Shown: positions 8,953-17,578 of the stretch, piece after piece | Layout of the letters: every line of letters begins with the position of its first letter | How positions within the stretch are numbered: position 1 is the first letter of the stretch | Notes under the pieces: generated by a model | Database searches by the model: none | What the model saw: only the letters and a program-made list of their open reading frames with translations | Told to the model about the DNA's origin: nothing | Made by a program: the position numbers and the translations under genes | Origin: Pontiellaceae bacterium B12227 | GTDB taxonomy: Bacteria > Verrucomicrobiota > Kiritimatiellia > Kiritimatiellales > Pontiellaceae | Direction of reading: 5' to 3' | DNA length: 64,000 bases | Assembly: GCA_029432775.1 (NCBI GenBank) | Contig: JAROAZ010000017.1 | Coordinates: forward strand, 1-64,000

Positions 8953-9094
8953 GTTATTAACCTATAGTTATCCAATATAGATTGAATATATCGCATAAAG
9001 TATCCGTTGCCAGCAGTTTGAGGCTGGTCTTTCGGCGGGGAAATAAAACCGCCTAAAAGGCCGGTGAGGTGTGAATACTTATAGCCGAGTTGAT

Positions 9095-9389
9095 TCAGGG
9101 CATCTCCACTTCAATCCGATAGAAGTTCGGGGGCTCCGGGTGTTCTGTGTCGGTGAACGATCCGGTCGTCAGGCCGGATTTGAGCAGGATAAAGGGTTTT
9201 GTTAAATCGTCACTCCAGTAAACCGTGTAGGTCCGTCCCGGCTTCGCGGTCCAGTGGAGGGTGGGCGCGGAGAAGGTCTCAAGCCTGAAACGGGAAACCG
9301 GATTGGTCGGGTTGGTGTCCGCAACATATTCTTCCAGGTTGTTCTGTCCATCCTGAGCCCAGTCGGACTCGGCCTGCACGCTGTTGTAT
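9095..9389 (-). pseudogene. Orphan C-terminal tail of a secreted protein
   Basis: The minus-strand frame here encodes Y-N-S-V-Q-A-E-S-D-W, then A-Q-D-G-Q-N-N-L-E-E-Y-V-A-D-T-N-P-T-N-P, then about 65 residues ending N-F-Y-R-I-E-V-E-M-P. The D-G-x-N-N-x-x-E-(Y/F)-x-A-x-T-(N/D)-P block and the G-R-T-Y-x-V-x-W-S-x-(D/N)-L block that follows also end the 1951-aa Pmp-like protein at 53597-59452, and the first block recurs in the CotH protein. There is no ATG between the M48 stop at 9390 and the tail, only a possible internal GTG. It is either the leftover 3' end of a deleted large gene or a tail cut off the M48 gene by a frameshift. Confidence 0.6.
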
Positions 9390-10118
9390 TTAACGAAGTT
9401 CAGCGACTCGCTTTTCAATCCGGCTGATGCGATCGGGCATGGCGGGGTGCGAGGAAAAGTAAGCTCCGAACGGGTTTGGACTGCTCGATAGTTGGAAAAG
9501 GTTGGAAAAAAGGCGCGCCCCGCCGAGGGGGTCGAAACCCGCGGCCCGGCTGAGGGCCACCGCAAACCGGTCGGCGCGGTATTCCTGTTCCCGCGAATAG
9601 CCCTGCTGAACCAACTGCGCCAGCATCTGCTGAACGACGGGGCTGATGCCGCGGGTCGGCAGCCGCAGCAGTCCGTTGATCACGGCTTTGGTCAGAAAAC
9701 GCTTGTTGGCATCGCCATGAATTCCGTGGGCAATTTCGTGGGCGATTACGAATGCAATGGCGTCGGAATCTTCGCCGCAGAGGTCGAACAGCTTTTCGGA
9801 GAGATAGATGAAGCCTCCGGGAATAGCGCAGGCGTTCAGTTCGCCGGATTGATCCAGCTTGAAGCGGTGCCGCCGGTTCCTGTTGGTGAGGCAGGCCGTC
9901 AGTTTACCTGAAATTTCCGCCAACCGATTGTTTCCAAGGACTGGAACGTTGCCCTCGTAGACTTGGGCAAGCAGATAGCCCATCTGGAATTCCGCTTCGA
10001 TTTTTTCCGTTTCCGTGCCCGCCAGCGATTTGTGCACCCAGTTCGCTTTGAAGAACAGCGGGGCGGATTTGCGGCCGAGCATATAAGCCAGGCTTCGATT
10101 GGCGGGAATGGGGTCCAT
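9390..10118 (-). CDS. M48-family zinc metallopeptidase
   Basis: 242 aa. The zinc-binding H-E-I-A-H lies at residues 127-131 and the third ligand at E179 in Q-E-Y-R-A-D, as in M48 peptidases of the Oma1/BepA (YfgC) type, which degrade or chaperone envelope proteins. The conserved G-G-F-I-Y-L-S-E-K-L precedes the active site and a S-S-H-P-A-M-P-D-R-I-S-R-I segment ends the domain, so the catalytic part is complete. No convincing signal peptide is seen at the N-terminus (MDPIPANRSLAYML) and the ATG has no clear ribosome site, so the true start could differ or the export signal may be lost. The frame ends exactly where the orphan secreted-protein tail begins in another frame. Confidence 0.85.
   Translation of the reverse strand: MDPIPANRSLAYMLGRKSAPLFFKANWVHKSLAGTETEKIEAEFQMGYLLAQVYEGNVPVLGNNRLAEISGKLTACLTNRNRRHRFKLDQSGELNACAIPGGFIYLSEKLFDLCGEDSDAIAFVIAHEIAHGIHGDANKRFLTKAVINGLLRLPTRGISPVVQQMLAQLVQQGYSREQEYRADRFAVALSRAAGFDPLGGARLFSNLFQLSSSPNPFGAYFSSHPAMPDRISRIEKRVAELR
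9932..9946. repeat. 15-bp palindrome site
   Basis: TTCCAAGGACTGGAA (5-bp arms) inside the M48 gene, read there as V-P-V-L-G-N. Confidence 0.7.
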
Positions 10119-10227
10119 TTGAAGAATATAGCGGCTCTTTTACGGCTAATCAGCGTAAAATGACGGGATTTATCCGGGGTAGAATTTCCCCCTTCGGGCT
10201 TGGTCGGCTTTGGGGGGTGGGGTATGT

Positions 10228-10242
10228 TTCCAACCTTTGGAA
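10228..10242. repeat. 15-bp palindrome site upstream of cimA
   Basis: TTCCAACCTTTGGAA ends 18 bp before the cimA start codon. A one-mismatch copy (CTCCAATCATTGGAA) lies inside cimA at 10744-10758. Confidence 0.85.
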
Positions 10243-10260
10243 AAAACAGGTAAGAACTCT

Positions 10261-11856
10261 ATGAGTACAGAAAACAAAGTCTTTATATACGATACGACCC
10301 TGCGGGACGGTGCGCAGGCCGAGGGCGTTACGTTCTCGCCGGTTGCAAAAATCCACGTGGCTAAAATGCTCGATTCATTCGGAGTGGATTATATTGAAGG
10401 CGGATTTGCCGCCTCCAACCCGAAAGACATGGCCTTCTTTAAGGACATTAAAAAGGAAAACCTGAAGCACGCGAAAATCGCGGCATTCGGGAGCACCCGC
10501 CGTGCAAACGTGAAGGTGGAAGAGGATAAAGGGACGCTGGCCCTGCTGGAAGCGGATACCGAAGTCTGCACCATCTTCGGTAAGACCTGGTTGCTGCACG
10601 TGACTGAGGTCCTGAAAACGACGCCGGAGGAAAATCTGGCGATGATCGAGGATACCTGCCGTTTCCTGAAGGAAAACGGCAAGGAAGTGATCTACGACGC
10701 CGAACATTTTTTCGACGGCTACAAAGACAGCCCGGAATATGCTCTCCAATCATTGGAAGCGGCGGCAAAGGGCGGGGCGGACTGCTTGGTGCTTTGCGAT
10801 ACCAACGGCGGCACGCTGCCGCACGAAGCATTTGAGATCTCTGCGCTGATCAAAGAAAAATTTGATGTTGAAGTCGGAATTCATACCCATAACGACTCGG
10901 AAACGGCCGTGGCCAACGCCATGGAGGCGGTCCGGGCCGGCGCCTCGCAGGTGCAGGGCGTCATCAATGGGTTCGGCGAACGCTGCGGAAACTGCAACCT
11001 CGTTTCCATTGTGGCGAACATTAATTTGAAAACGGATAAAACGTGTCTGGCCGATCCGGAACAGTTGAAAAACCTCAAAGCGGTTTCTCAGTTTGTGAAC
11101 GAGCAGGCGAACCTGCGCGATAACCAGCGGTCTGCCTTTGTGGGCGAAAGTGCTTTTGCACACAAAGCCGGTATGCACGTCGATGGTGTCCGCAAGGTTT
11201 CCCACAGTTTCGAGCACGTGGCTCCGGCGGCGGTGGGCAACGATCGCCGTATTCTCATCTCGGAACTTTCCGGGGCCAGCAATGTGATGGAAAAGCTGAT
11301 GGAGATGGGGCTCGATAATATCGACCGCAAATCGCCGGAAGTGCGCGAAATTCTCCAGACCCTGGAAAAAATGGAGAAGGGCGGCTATGTCTACGAATCG
11401 GCCGATGCCTCCTTCAAAATCCTCATGAAAAAAGTGCTGAAAGAGCACAAGAGCTTTTTTGAACTCGAAGGCTATCGCGTAATCGTCGAGAAGCGCGGAA
11501 AAAATGAACCGTGTATTTCCGAAGCCACGCTGAAACTGAATGTGCGGGGCGAAACGGCCTTTACCGTCGGCGACGGCGACGGGCCGGTGGATGCGCTCAA
11601 TATGGCCTTGCGCCGGGCGCTGAAAAAATTCTATCCGAGCATCAGCGATGTACAGCTGGCAGACTACCGCGTGAGCATTCTCGATCCGGAAGAGGCCACC
11701 GCGGCGAAAACCCGCGTCGTGATCGAATCGTCCGATGGCGATACCTCGTGGGGCACGGTCGGCGTCTCGGAAAATATCATCGAAGCATCCTGGGAAGCCC
11801 TCGTCGACGGCGTGGAATATAAGCTCTTCCTGAATGAGGAAAACGCTGACTCGTGA
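10261..11856 (+). CDS. cimA: (R)-citramalate synthase
   Basis: 531 aa from the ATG at 10261. It condenses acetyl-CoA and pyruvate to citramalate, giving a threonine-independent entry to isoleucine (2-oxobutyrate) synthesis in the cytoplasm. The TIM-barrel domain opens Y-D-T-T-L-R-D-G-A-Q-A-E-G-V, has the metal-site H-T-H-N-D, then G-F-G-E-R-C-G-N-C-N-L and H-K-A-G-M-H-V-D-G-V. The G-A-Q-A-E-G-V variant and F-G-K-T-W and L-C-D-T-N-G-G segments are those of the long citramalate synthases rather than 2-isopropylmalate synthase or homocitrate synthase. A C-terminal LeuA-type regulatory domain (about residues 400-525) suggests isoleucine feedback. The frame is open upstream to 10210, but AGGTAAG before 10261 and the homologous N-terminus support this start. 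It lies alone ahead of valS. Confidence 0.92.
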   Translation: MSTENKVFIYDTTLRDGAQAEGVTFSPVAKIHVAKMLDSFGVDYIEGGFAASNPKDMAFFKDIKKENLKHAKIAAFGSTRRANVKVEEDKGTLALLEADTEVCTIFGKTWLLHVTEVLKTTPEENLAMIEDTCRFLKENGKEVIYDAEHFFDGYKDSPEYALQSLEAAAKGGADCLVLCDTNGGTLPHEAFEISALIKEKFDVEVGIHTHNDSETAVANAMEAVRAGASQVQGVINGFGERCGNCNLVSIVANINLKTDKTCLADPEQLKNLKAVSQFVNEQANLRDNQRSAFVGESAFAHKAGMHVDGVRKVSHSFEHVAPAAVGNDRRILISELSGASNVMEKLMEMGLDNIDRKSPEVREILQTLEKMEKGGYVYESADASFKILMKKVLKEHKSFFELEGYRVIVEKRGKNEPCISEATLKLNVRGETAFTVGDGDGPVDALNMALRRALKKFYPSISDVQLADYRVSILDPEEATAAKTRVVIESSDGDTSWGTVGVSENIIEASWEALVDGVEYKLFLNEENADS

Positions 11857-11870
11857 AACGTGAGCCGTGA
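11854..11870 (-). repeat. TCACGNCTCACGTTTCA element, copy 1
   Basis: On the minus strand this reads TCACGGCTCACGTTTCA. It overlaps the cimA stop codon and lies in the short gap before valS. The same 17 bases with one variable position occur at 23021 and 29409. A matching CGTCACG lies 24 bp further on. Confidence 0.6.
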
Positions 11871-11936
11871 TCATTCATATTTTACAGCTCAATCGTCACG
11901 TAATCAATGATTTAAGAAATAACCTGGAATAGACCT

Positions 11937-14588
11937 ATGGCAGAACTAGCAAAAAAGTATGACCCGAAAGAAGTTGAAGAAAAGTGGTACAAGCAGTGGA
12001 TGGATGACGGTCGTTTTCATGGCGACAGTGCGGACGGGGGCGACCCGTTCTGCATCGTAATTCCGCCGCCGAACGTGACCGGTATTCTTCACATGGGCCA
12101 CGCACTCAATAACAATATTCAGGATATCCTGACCCGTGTTGCCCGCATGCAGGGTAAAAATACCGTCTGGGTTCCGGGTACCGACCACGCCGGCATTGCC
12201 ACCCAGAACGTTGTTGAACGCGCGCTGAAAAAAGAAGGCAAGACCCGCGATGATATCGGGCGCGAAGCTTTCCTCGAACGGGTATGGGACTGGAAAGAAG
12301 AGTATGGTTCCACCATCTCCAATCAGCTCAAAAAACTGGGTGCATCCTGCGACTGGGAGCGCGAGCGCTTTACCATGGATGATGGGCTGAGTGATGCCGT
12401 GCAGGAGATTTTCTGCCGGTTGTATGACAAAGATCTGATTTACCGCGGCAACCGCATCATCAACTGGTGCCCGCGCTGCGAAACGGCCCTCTCGGACGAA
12501 GAGAGTGAGCATGTGGATGTTGAAGGTGCGCTCTATCACCTGCGTTATACGGTGAAAGACAAGAAACAGAAAATTGTGGTGGCCACGACCCGTCCGGAAA
12601 CGATGCTGGGCGATACGGCTGTGGCAGTAAACCCGCGCGATGAGCGCTACAAGGATCTGATTGGCCAGATGGTGGTGCTGCCGATCACGAATCGTGAAAT
12701 TCCGATTATTGCCGACGACTATGTGGATCCGGAGTTTGGAACCGGCCTGGTGAAGATTACACCGGCGCACGATCCGAACGACTTTGAAATGGGCCAGCGC
12801 CACGACTTGGAGCAAATCAACGTGATGACCGATACCGGCATCATGAACGAGAATGCAGGACCGTACGAAGGCATGGACCGATTCGAGTGCCGTAAGCAGC
12901 TGATGGAAGATCTGAAGGCGGGCGGTCTGGTTGAAAAGGTGGACGTGCACCAGCATGCCGTAGGGCATTGCTATCGTTGCGATACCGTGGTGGAACCGCG
13001 TCTGTCTCCGCAGTGGTTTGTGAAAATGAAGTCGCTGGCCCGTCCGGCCATTGAGGCCGTAAACGACGGCAAAATTAAGTTTGTTCCAGAGCGTTGGAAT
13101 AAAACCTATATGGGATGGATGGAAAACATCCGCGACTGGTGTATTTCCCGTCAGATCTGGTGGGGACACCGCATTCCGATTTTCTATTGCGACGGCTGCG
13201 GACATGAGTGGGCATCCAAAACAACGGAAACCGCCTGCCCGAAATGCGAATCGTCTAACGTTCGGCAGGATGAAGACGTGCTGGATACCTGGTTCTCATC
13301 CTGGCTCTGGCCGTTCAGTGTATTCGGCTGGCCGGAGAAGAGCGACGATCTCAATTTTTACTATCCGTCCAAGACGCTGGTAACCGGCAACGAGATCATC
13401 TTCTTCTGGGTGGCCCGCATGATTATGTCGGGTCTCGAAGTGATGGATAACATCCCCTTCGACACCGTTTATATCCACGGTACCGTGCGGGACGATCAGG
13501 GCCGCAAGATGTCGAAGAGTCTCGGCAATTCCATCGACCCGCTCGACATCATTGAAAAGTACAGCTCCGATGCGCTGCGCTTCTCGCTGATGATGATTAC
13601 CGCAACGGGGCAGGACGTTTACATTAACGACGAAAAATTTGAGATCGGCCGTAACTTCGGAACCAAGATCTGGAACGCCGCGCGTTTTATGGAAATGCAT
13701 TCCGCTGATTTCGATGTTAAGGATCTGGCCTTCAACGAAGCCGACCTGACGCCGGACGATCAGCATCTGCTGGCGAAGCTGAACGAAGCCATTGCTTCTG
13801 TAAATGATAACCTCGGACGCTACCGCTTCAACGATGCCACGCTGGCGCTGTATGATTTCTTCTGGCACAGCTACTGCGACTGGTATCTGGAATACGCCAA
13901 GCCGATTCTCTACAAGGGCACGCCGGAGCAGAAGAAGCACACCCTTCAGGTGATGCATTTCTCTTTCTCCACCGCGCTTCGCCTGCTGCATCCGTTCATG
14001 CCGTTCCAGACGGAAGAACTTTGGCATGGCATGGACTACAACCATGAAGATGAAAGCATCATGGTGGCTCCGTGGCCCGAAAAGAACGTGGTTTCCGGAA
14101 TCAGCCCGGCGGTCGTTAAATATGTGGACGGCAAACACGACCTGATTCGCATCGGTCGTATTTTGCGTGCTGAATATGAGTTGGCGAACAAACAGACCGC
14201 GAAGTTCTGTGTGCGCGCTTCGAATGAAGAGGTGGCCGGGCAGATCAACGCGGATCTCGCATCGATCATGGCTGCGCTGAATGCAGAAGAAATCAATGTG
14301 GACGTCGAGTTCACTCCGGAAGGTGCCATGCCAAGCGGTATCAGCACCCTGGGTACGGTCTATATGTCGATTGAAGGTCTGGTGGACGTTGATGCCGAAA
14401 TCAAGAAGCTGACCGCCGAGCTGGACGAAGTGAATGGTTTCATTGCCAGTGTGAAGCAAAAGCTTTCCAACGAAAATTTTGTAAACCGTGCGCCTAAAGA
14501 AGTGGTGGCTGTTCAGGTGAAACGTCAGGAAGAGCTGCTTGAAAAAGCGGACAAGCTCCAGAAGATGATCGAGACCATGAAGGGCTGA
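11937..14588 (+). CDS. valS: Valyl-tRNA synthetase
   Basis: 883 aa, full length for class I ValRS. It charges tRNA-Val. P-P-P-N-V-T-G-I-L-H-M-G-H at about residues 41-53 carries the HIGH signature, G-R-K-M-S-K-S-L-G-N at about 523-532 the KMSKS loop, and W-C-I-S-R-Q-I-W-W-G-H the conserved block before a zinc-like C-x-x-C...C-x-x-C pair (D-G-C-G-H, C-P-K-C). An editing domain (T-T-R-P-E-T-M-L-G-D-T-A-V-A-V) sits between. The C-terminal 70 residues form the coiled-coil arm (L-T-A-E-L-D-E-V-N-G...E-L-L-E-K-A-D-K-L-Q-K-M) typical of ValRS. The start has GGAATAGACCT before it. A palindrome site follows one base after the stop. Confidence 0.97.
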   Translation: MAELAKKYDPKEVEEKWYKQWMDDGRFHGDSADGGDPFCIVIPPPNVTGILHMGHALNNNIQDILTRVARMQGKNTVWVPGTDHAGIATQNVVERALKKEGKTRDDIGREAFLERVWDWKEEYGSTISNQLKKLGASCDWERERFTMDDGLSDAVQEIFCRLYDKDLIYRGNRIINWCPRCETALSDEESEHVDVEGALYHLRYTVKDKKQKIVVATTRPETMLGDTAVAVNPRDERYKDLIGQMVVLPITNREIPIIADDYVDPEFGTGLVKITPAHDPNDFEMGQRHDLEQINVMTDTGIMNENAGPYEGMDRFECRKQLMEDLKAGGLVEKVDVHQHAVGHCYRCDTVVEPRLSPQWFVKMKSLARPAIEAVNDGKIKFVPERWNKTYMGWMENIRDWCISRQIWWGHRIPIFYCDGCGHEWASKTTETACPKCESSNVRQDEDVLDTWFSSWLWPFSVFGWPEKSDDLNFYYPSKTLVTGNEIIFFWVARMIMSGLEVMDNIPFDTVYIHGTVRDDQGRKMSKSLGNSIDPLDIIEKYSSDALRFSLMMITATGQDVYINDEKFEIGRNFGTKIWNAARFMEMHSADFDVKDLAFNEADLTPDDQHLLAKLNEAIASVNDNLGRYRFNDATLALYDFFWHSYCDWYLEYAKPILYKGTPEQKKHTLQVMHFSFSTALRLLHPFMPFQTEELWHGMDYNHEDESIMVAPWPEKNVVSGISPAVVKYVDGKHDLIRIGRILRAEYELANKQTAKFCVRASNEEVAGQINADLASIMAALNAEEINVDVEFTPEGAMPSGISTLGTVYMSIEGLVDVDAEIKKLTAELDEVNGFIASVKQKLSNENFVNRAPKEVVAVQVKRQEELLEKADKLQKMIETMKG

Positions 14589-14589
14589 G

Positions 14590-14604
14590 TTCCAATCATT
14601 GGAA
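14590..14604. repeat. 15-bp palindrome site after valS
   Basis: TTCCAATCATTGGAA starts one base after the valS TGA and is followed by an A-rich run. It is identical to the sites at 16044 and 29392. Confidence 0.9.
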
Positions 14605-14646
14605 AAAATCGGGTGTGATTCAGGGGTAAACCGGAGAATAGTTAAA

Positions 14647-15525
14647 ATGAGTGAAACAACAGATGCTGTAAGACCCGCTCGTATTCCAGAATGGATGCGG
14701 CGCCCGATCCAGACGGATGTCGACTATGCCGAAACGCATGCTACGCTGAAAAAGAACGGGTTGCATACCGTCTGCGAAGATGCCAAATGCCCGAACCGGC
14801 ACGAGTGCTGGAATGCCGGCACGGCAACGGTTATGATTCTGGGTAATATCTGTACCCGCGATTGCCGTTTCTGCTCGATTGCGACCGGAAAGCCGATCGG
14901 ACTGGATCTGGAAGAGCCGCAGCGTGTGGCGGATGCCGTTGAAAAAATGAATCTCAAACATGTGGTGATCACCAGTGTGACGCGCGACGATGTGCTCGAT
15001 GGCGGCGCGGAAATTTTTGCGCAGACCATTACGGCCGTAAAGGATCGTGTTCCGGGGTTGACCGTGGAAGTGCTGACACCGGATTTCTGGGGCCGCAAAG
15101 AGTCGCTCTATAAGGTGCTCGATGCCGGACCGCTGGTTTTCAATCATAATGTGGAAACCGTAAAACGTCTGCAGCGTTCGATCCGTTCAGGTGCAACCTA
15201 TGAGCGTTCGCTGAACATCCTGAAATATGCTTCTGAATACGGCGACCGTTCGATCAAGGTAAAAACCGGCATTATGCTGGGGCTCGGCGAAACGAATGAA
15301 GAGGTGATGGAGTGTCTGCAGGACATCTATGACCACGGTGTTCGGTTGCTGACGATCGGGCAGTATATGGCTCCGACGCGTGACCATGCGCATACCAAGC
15401 GCTTCGTGACCCCGAAAGAATTTGTGGACTTCGAGGATGCCGCTTACGAAGTCGGGTTCGATGCGGTTGCTTCCGGTCCGTTGGTTCGCTCGTCGTATCG
15501 TGCGGATAAGATGATTAAAGCCTGA
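14647..15525 (+). CDS. lipA: Lipoyl synthase
   Basis: 292 aa. This radical-SAM enzyme inserts two sulfurs into octanoyl groups on lipoyl domains. The auxiliary cluster motif C-x4-C-x5-C is at C43, C48 and C54, the radical-SAM C-x3-C-x2-C at C69, C73 and C76, and the conserved C-terminal R-S-S-Y-R-A is present. All are expected for an active LipA. The ATG at 14647 with GGAG 11 bases upstream matches the family N-terminus; the longer upstream frame does not. It lies between valS and a glycosyltransferase. Its need for Fe-S clusters fits the nearby NifU-like and cysteine desulfurase genes. Confidence 0.96.
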   Translation: MSETTDAVRPARIPEWMRRPIQTDVDYAETHATLKKNGLHTVCEDAKCPNRHECWNAGTATVMILGNICTRDCRFCSIATGKPIGLDLEEPQRVADAVEKMNLKHVVITSVTRDDVLDGGAEIFAQTITAVKDRVPGLTVEVLTPDFWGRKESLYKVLDAGPLVFNHNVETVKRLQRSIRSGATYERSLNILKYASEYGDRSIKVKTGIMLGLGETNEEVMECLQDIYDHGVRLLTIGQYMAPTRDHAHTKRFVTPKEFVDFEDAAYEVGFDAVASGPLVRSSYRADKMIKA

Positions 15526-15541
15526 GTGGAGTTTCCAACCC

Positions 15542-16270
15542 ATGGACAACAGCAGCAGCAAAGCGGTTGAAACGTTCTGCGTGCTGATCTGCGCTTTCAA
15601 TGAAGCTGATCGCGTAGGGGACGTTGTTCGTGCGGCGTTGGAACAGCATCCCGTTGAGGTGGTTGTGGTGGACGATGGTTCTGCCGATGCAACGGGAACA
15701 ACCGCTAAGAAGGCGGGCGCCCGGGTGCTGCGCAATCCACAGAATTTCGGCAAAGGCGCCTCACTGAGCCGTGGTTTCGAATATGTCCGCAAGAAGGGCT
15801 ATGAGGCTGTGATTGTGGTCGATGCCGATGGACAGCACGATCCGGCGGAGATCCCGCGTTTTCTGGATGCCTACGAACGGACCGGAATTCCGATTCTGAT
15901 CGGAAACCGGATGGCGGATACAGAAGGCATGCCGCTGACCCGTCGCTATACCAACCGCACCATGGCCTGGGTGCTGAACCGGTTGGTAAAAATCTATGTG
16001 GCCGACCCGCCCTGCGGTTATCGGTTCTATCGTGCGGATGTTCTTCCAATCATTGGAAGCAGGGAAAGCCGGTTCGCTTTTGAATTCGATGTGCTGGTGC
16101 ATGCCGCACTGCGCCGTATCCGTATTGATTCGGTGCGGATTTCAACCATCTACAACCCGAAGCGCCGCAGTAATGTTGCTCCGTTCCGGGATGCCTGGCT
16201 GTTGTTCAAAGTGGTCAAACACCATTTTATGGCCAACCGGGCCGATCAGAAACGCCTCATCGGGTCTTAG
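15542..16270 (+). CDS. Glycosyltransferase family 2, polyprenyl-phosphate mannosyltransferase-like
   Basis: 242 aa GT-A fold protein. It has C-A-F-N-E-A-D-R near the start, V-V-V-D-D-G-S-A-D-A-T, the metal-binding V-V-D-A-D-G-Q-H-D, and P-C-G-Y-R-F-Y-R, a pattern of the DPM1/Ppm1-like branch that moves a sugar from a nucleotide donor to a polyprenyl phosphate. No transmembrane segment is seen, so it would act at the cytoplasmic face. It starts 16 bp after lipA. Its last 4 bp overlap the convergent DUF368 gene, whose family recycles polyprenyl phosphate, so the two may share a lipid carrier (inference). An imperfect palindrome copy (TTCCAACCCATGGAC, 15533) includes the start codon and a perfect one lies at 16044. 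Confidence 0.85.
   Translation: MDNSSSKAVETFCVLICAFNEADRVGDVVRAALEQHPVEVVVVDDGSADATGTTAKKAGARVLRNPQNFGKGASLSRGFEYVRKKGYEAVIVVDADGQHDPAEIPRFLDAYERTGIPILIGNRMADTEGMPLTRRYTNRTMAWVLNRLVKIYVADPPCGYRFYRADVLPIIGSRESRFAFEFDVLVHAALRRIRIDSVRISTIYNPKRRSNVAPFRDAWLLFKVVKHHFMANRADQKRLIGS
16044..16058. repeat. 15-bp palindrome site inside the glycosyltransferase gene
   Basis: TTCCAATCATTGGAA in frame as V-L-P-I-I-G-S, just after the conserved P-C-G-Y-R-F-Y-R block. Confidence 0.9.
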
Positions 16271-17181
16271 TCGGTTTCTTTTTTGCCGGCCATGGTTTCG
16301 ACCAGTGCGATGATCACCATGCCGGAAATCATGATGGCGAGGGCAATACCGGTTTCGGCATTCAGTTCGGGCATTGCGTAGTCGTAGCCGATGACCTTCT
16401 CTTTGATTTCATCCCCGTCCTGGAAAATCTTTATCACGGCTTCTTTCCAGGGCCAGAGAATGGCCAATGAACCGAAGATAAATCCGGTCAGCAGGGCGAT
16501 GGTCTGATCGTGGAATTTTTTAAAGACCCAGGAAAGGATTCTTGAAAAGGCCACCAGCCCGCCCGCAGCACCAATGCCCATCGGAATGATGACTTTCAGG
16601 TTGAAGGTGTTCACCGCTTCGATCATCACCAGTTCATAGTTGCCCATCAGCAGCAGCACAAAGGAGCCGGAGAGGCCCGGAAGGATCATGCTGCACATGG
16701 CCACCGCACCGCACAGAATGAGGTAGGGAACAGACTCATTGCGCGATGCCGGTTCCATGAAAGCAATGCCCACGGCAATCGCCGTGCCGACGATAAACAG
16801 CAGAATGGTTGCAACATTGCGTTGTGAGATTTTCTTCCCGACAAAATAAACGGAGGCCAGAATCAGGCCGAAGAAGAAGGCCCAGACATAGAGCGCATGA
16901 TGTTCGAAAAGGTATTCCAGAATCCGGGCGACCGTGAGGATGCTGCCGATGACACCGATTCCAATGGCGGATAGGAATTTAATGTCCACATGTTCAAACA
17001 GTTCCTTGAACTTAAAGCGGCAGGCCAGTTTGACGGCGGTGAGGTCAAAGGATTTAATGGCATTAATCAGTTTTTCGAAGATTCCGGTCAGCAGCGCCAT
17101 GGTTCCGCCGGAAACGCCCGGAATGACATTGGCCGCACCCATCAGTGCTCCCTTAAATATGTTTACAATGTATTCGATCAT
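16267..17181 (-). CDS. DUF368 membrane protein, polyprenyl-phosphate transporter-like
   Basis: 304 aa with about eight hydrophobic segments. The start M-I-E-Y-I-V-N-I-F-K-G-A-L-M-G-A-A-N-V-I followed by P-G-V-S-G-G-T is the DUF368 hallmark, and the second P-G-L-S-G-S-F inverted-repeat motif (about residues 167-173) is present. Members of this family (PopT) have been shown to flip undecaprenyl phosphate back to the cytoplasmic side for reuse in wall, LPS and glycan assembly. The gene is divergent from the NifU-like gene and convergent with the glycosyltransferase (4-bp overlap). Function is by family, not from a catalytic motif visible here. Confidence 0.88.
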   Translation of the reverse strand: MIEYIVNIFKGALMGAANVIPGVSGGTMALLTGIFEKLINAIKSFDLTAVKLACRFKFKELFEHVDIKFLSAIGIGVIGSILTVARILEYLFEHHALYVWAFFFGLILASVYFVGKKISQRNVATILLFIVGTAIAVGIAFMEPASRNESVPYLILCGAVAMCSMILPGLSGSFVLLLMGNYELVMIEAVNTFNLKVIIPMGIGAAGGLVAFSRILSWVFKKFHDQTIALLTGFIFGSLAILWPWKEAVIKIFQDGDEIKEKVIGYDYAMPELNAETGIALAIMISGMVIIALVETMAGKKETD

Positions 17182-17273
17182 AAATAGCTGCCCCTTTGCT
17201 TGTTAAAGTCGGAGGAAAGTAGTAGGGATTACAGATCGTTAAGTCAATTTCATCTAAAGAAAAGGAAACAATC

Positions 17274-17519
17274 ATGACAGATCAGGAAATCATGGATGCC
17301 GTCAATGTGGTAATGGAAGAAGAAGTCTCGCCGGCTCTGGCTTCGCATGGCGGCGGTGGTGTGGTGACTAAAGTTGAGAACGGTGTCGTTTACATTGAAC
17401 TCGAAGGCGGGTGCAAAGGCTGCCCGGGTGCGCGCATGACCATGAAAAACGGAATCGAAACCCTTCTGAAGGAACGTATTCCGGCAGTTAAGGAAGTGGT
17501 TGACGATACGGCTCACTAA
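17274..17519 (+). CDS. NifU C-terminal-domain protein
   Basis: 81 aa, the size of stand-alone Nfu-type proteins. G-G-C-K-G-C-P-G-A carries the C-x-x-C that binds a transient [4Fe-4S] cluster, after L-A-S-H-G-G-G-G-V-V. Such proteins act as iron-sulfur cluster carriers. AAAGGAAAC before the ATG is a good ribosome site. It lies upstream of the cysteine desulfurase gene but is separated from it by a terminator and about 300 bp, so it is probably its own unit. Nearby clients could be LipA and the B12/radical-SAM-like protein at 63070. Confidence 0.92.
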   Translation: MTDQEIMDAVNVVMEEEVSPALASHGGGGVVTKVENGVVYIELEGGCKGCPGARMTMKNGIETLLKERIPAVKEVVDDTAH

Positions 17520-17525
17520 GCCGGT

Positions 17526-17540
17526 TTCCAAACCTTGGAA
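17526..17540. repeat. 15-bp palindrome site
   Basis: TTCCAAACCTTGGAA, 6 bp after the NifU-like stop codon and 5 bp before a terminator stem. Confidence 0.9.
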
Positions 17541-17545
17541 CAAAC

Positions 17546-17578
17546 GCTCAATTCCGGATCGGGGATTGAGCTTTTTTT
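17546..17578 (+). terminator. Rho-independent terminator after the NifU-like gene
   Basis: GCTCAAT and ATTGAGC form a stem, extended by CC/GG, around a short loop and followed directly by seven T residues. Confidence 0.85.

Noticed and set aside
9491-9510. GTTGGAAAAGGTTGGAAAAA as a palindrome site
   Set aside because: It is two half-sites in the same orientation rather than an inverted pair.
13084-13099. TTCCAGAGCGTTGGAA in valS as another palindrome site
   Set aside because: The spacer is 6 rather than 5 and the codons encode the conserved F-V-P-E-R-W-N segment of ValRS, which explains the bases without the motif.
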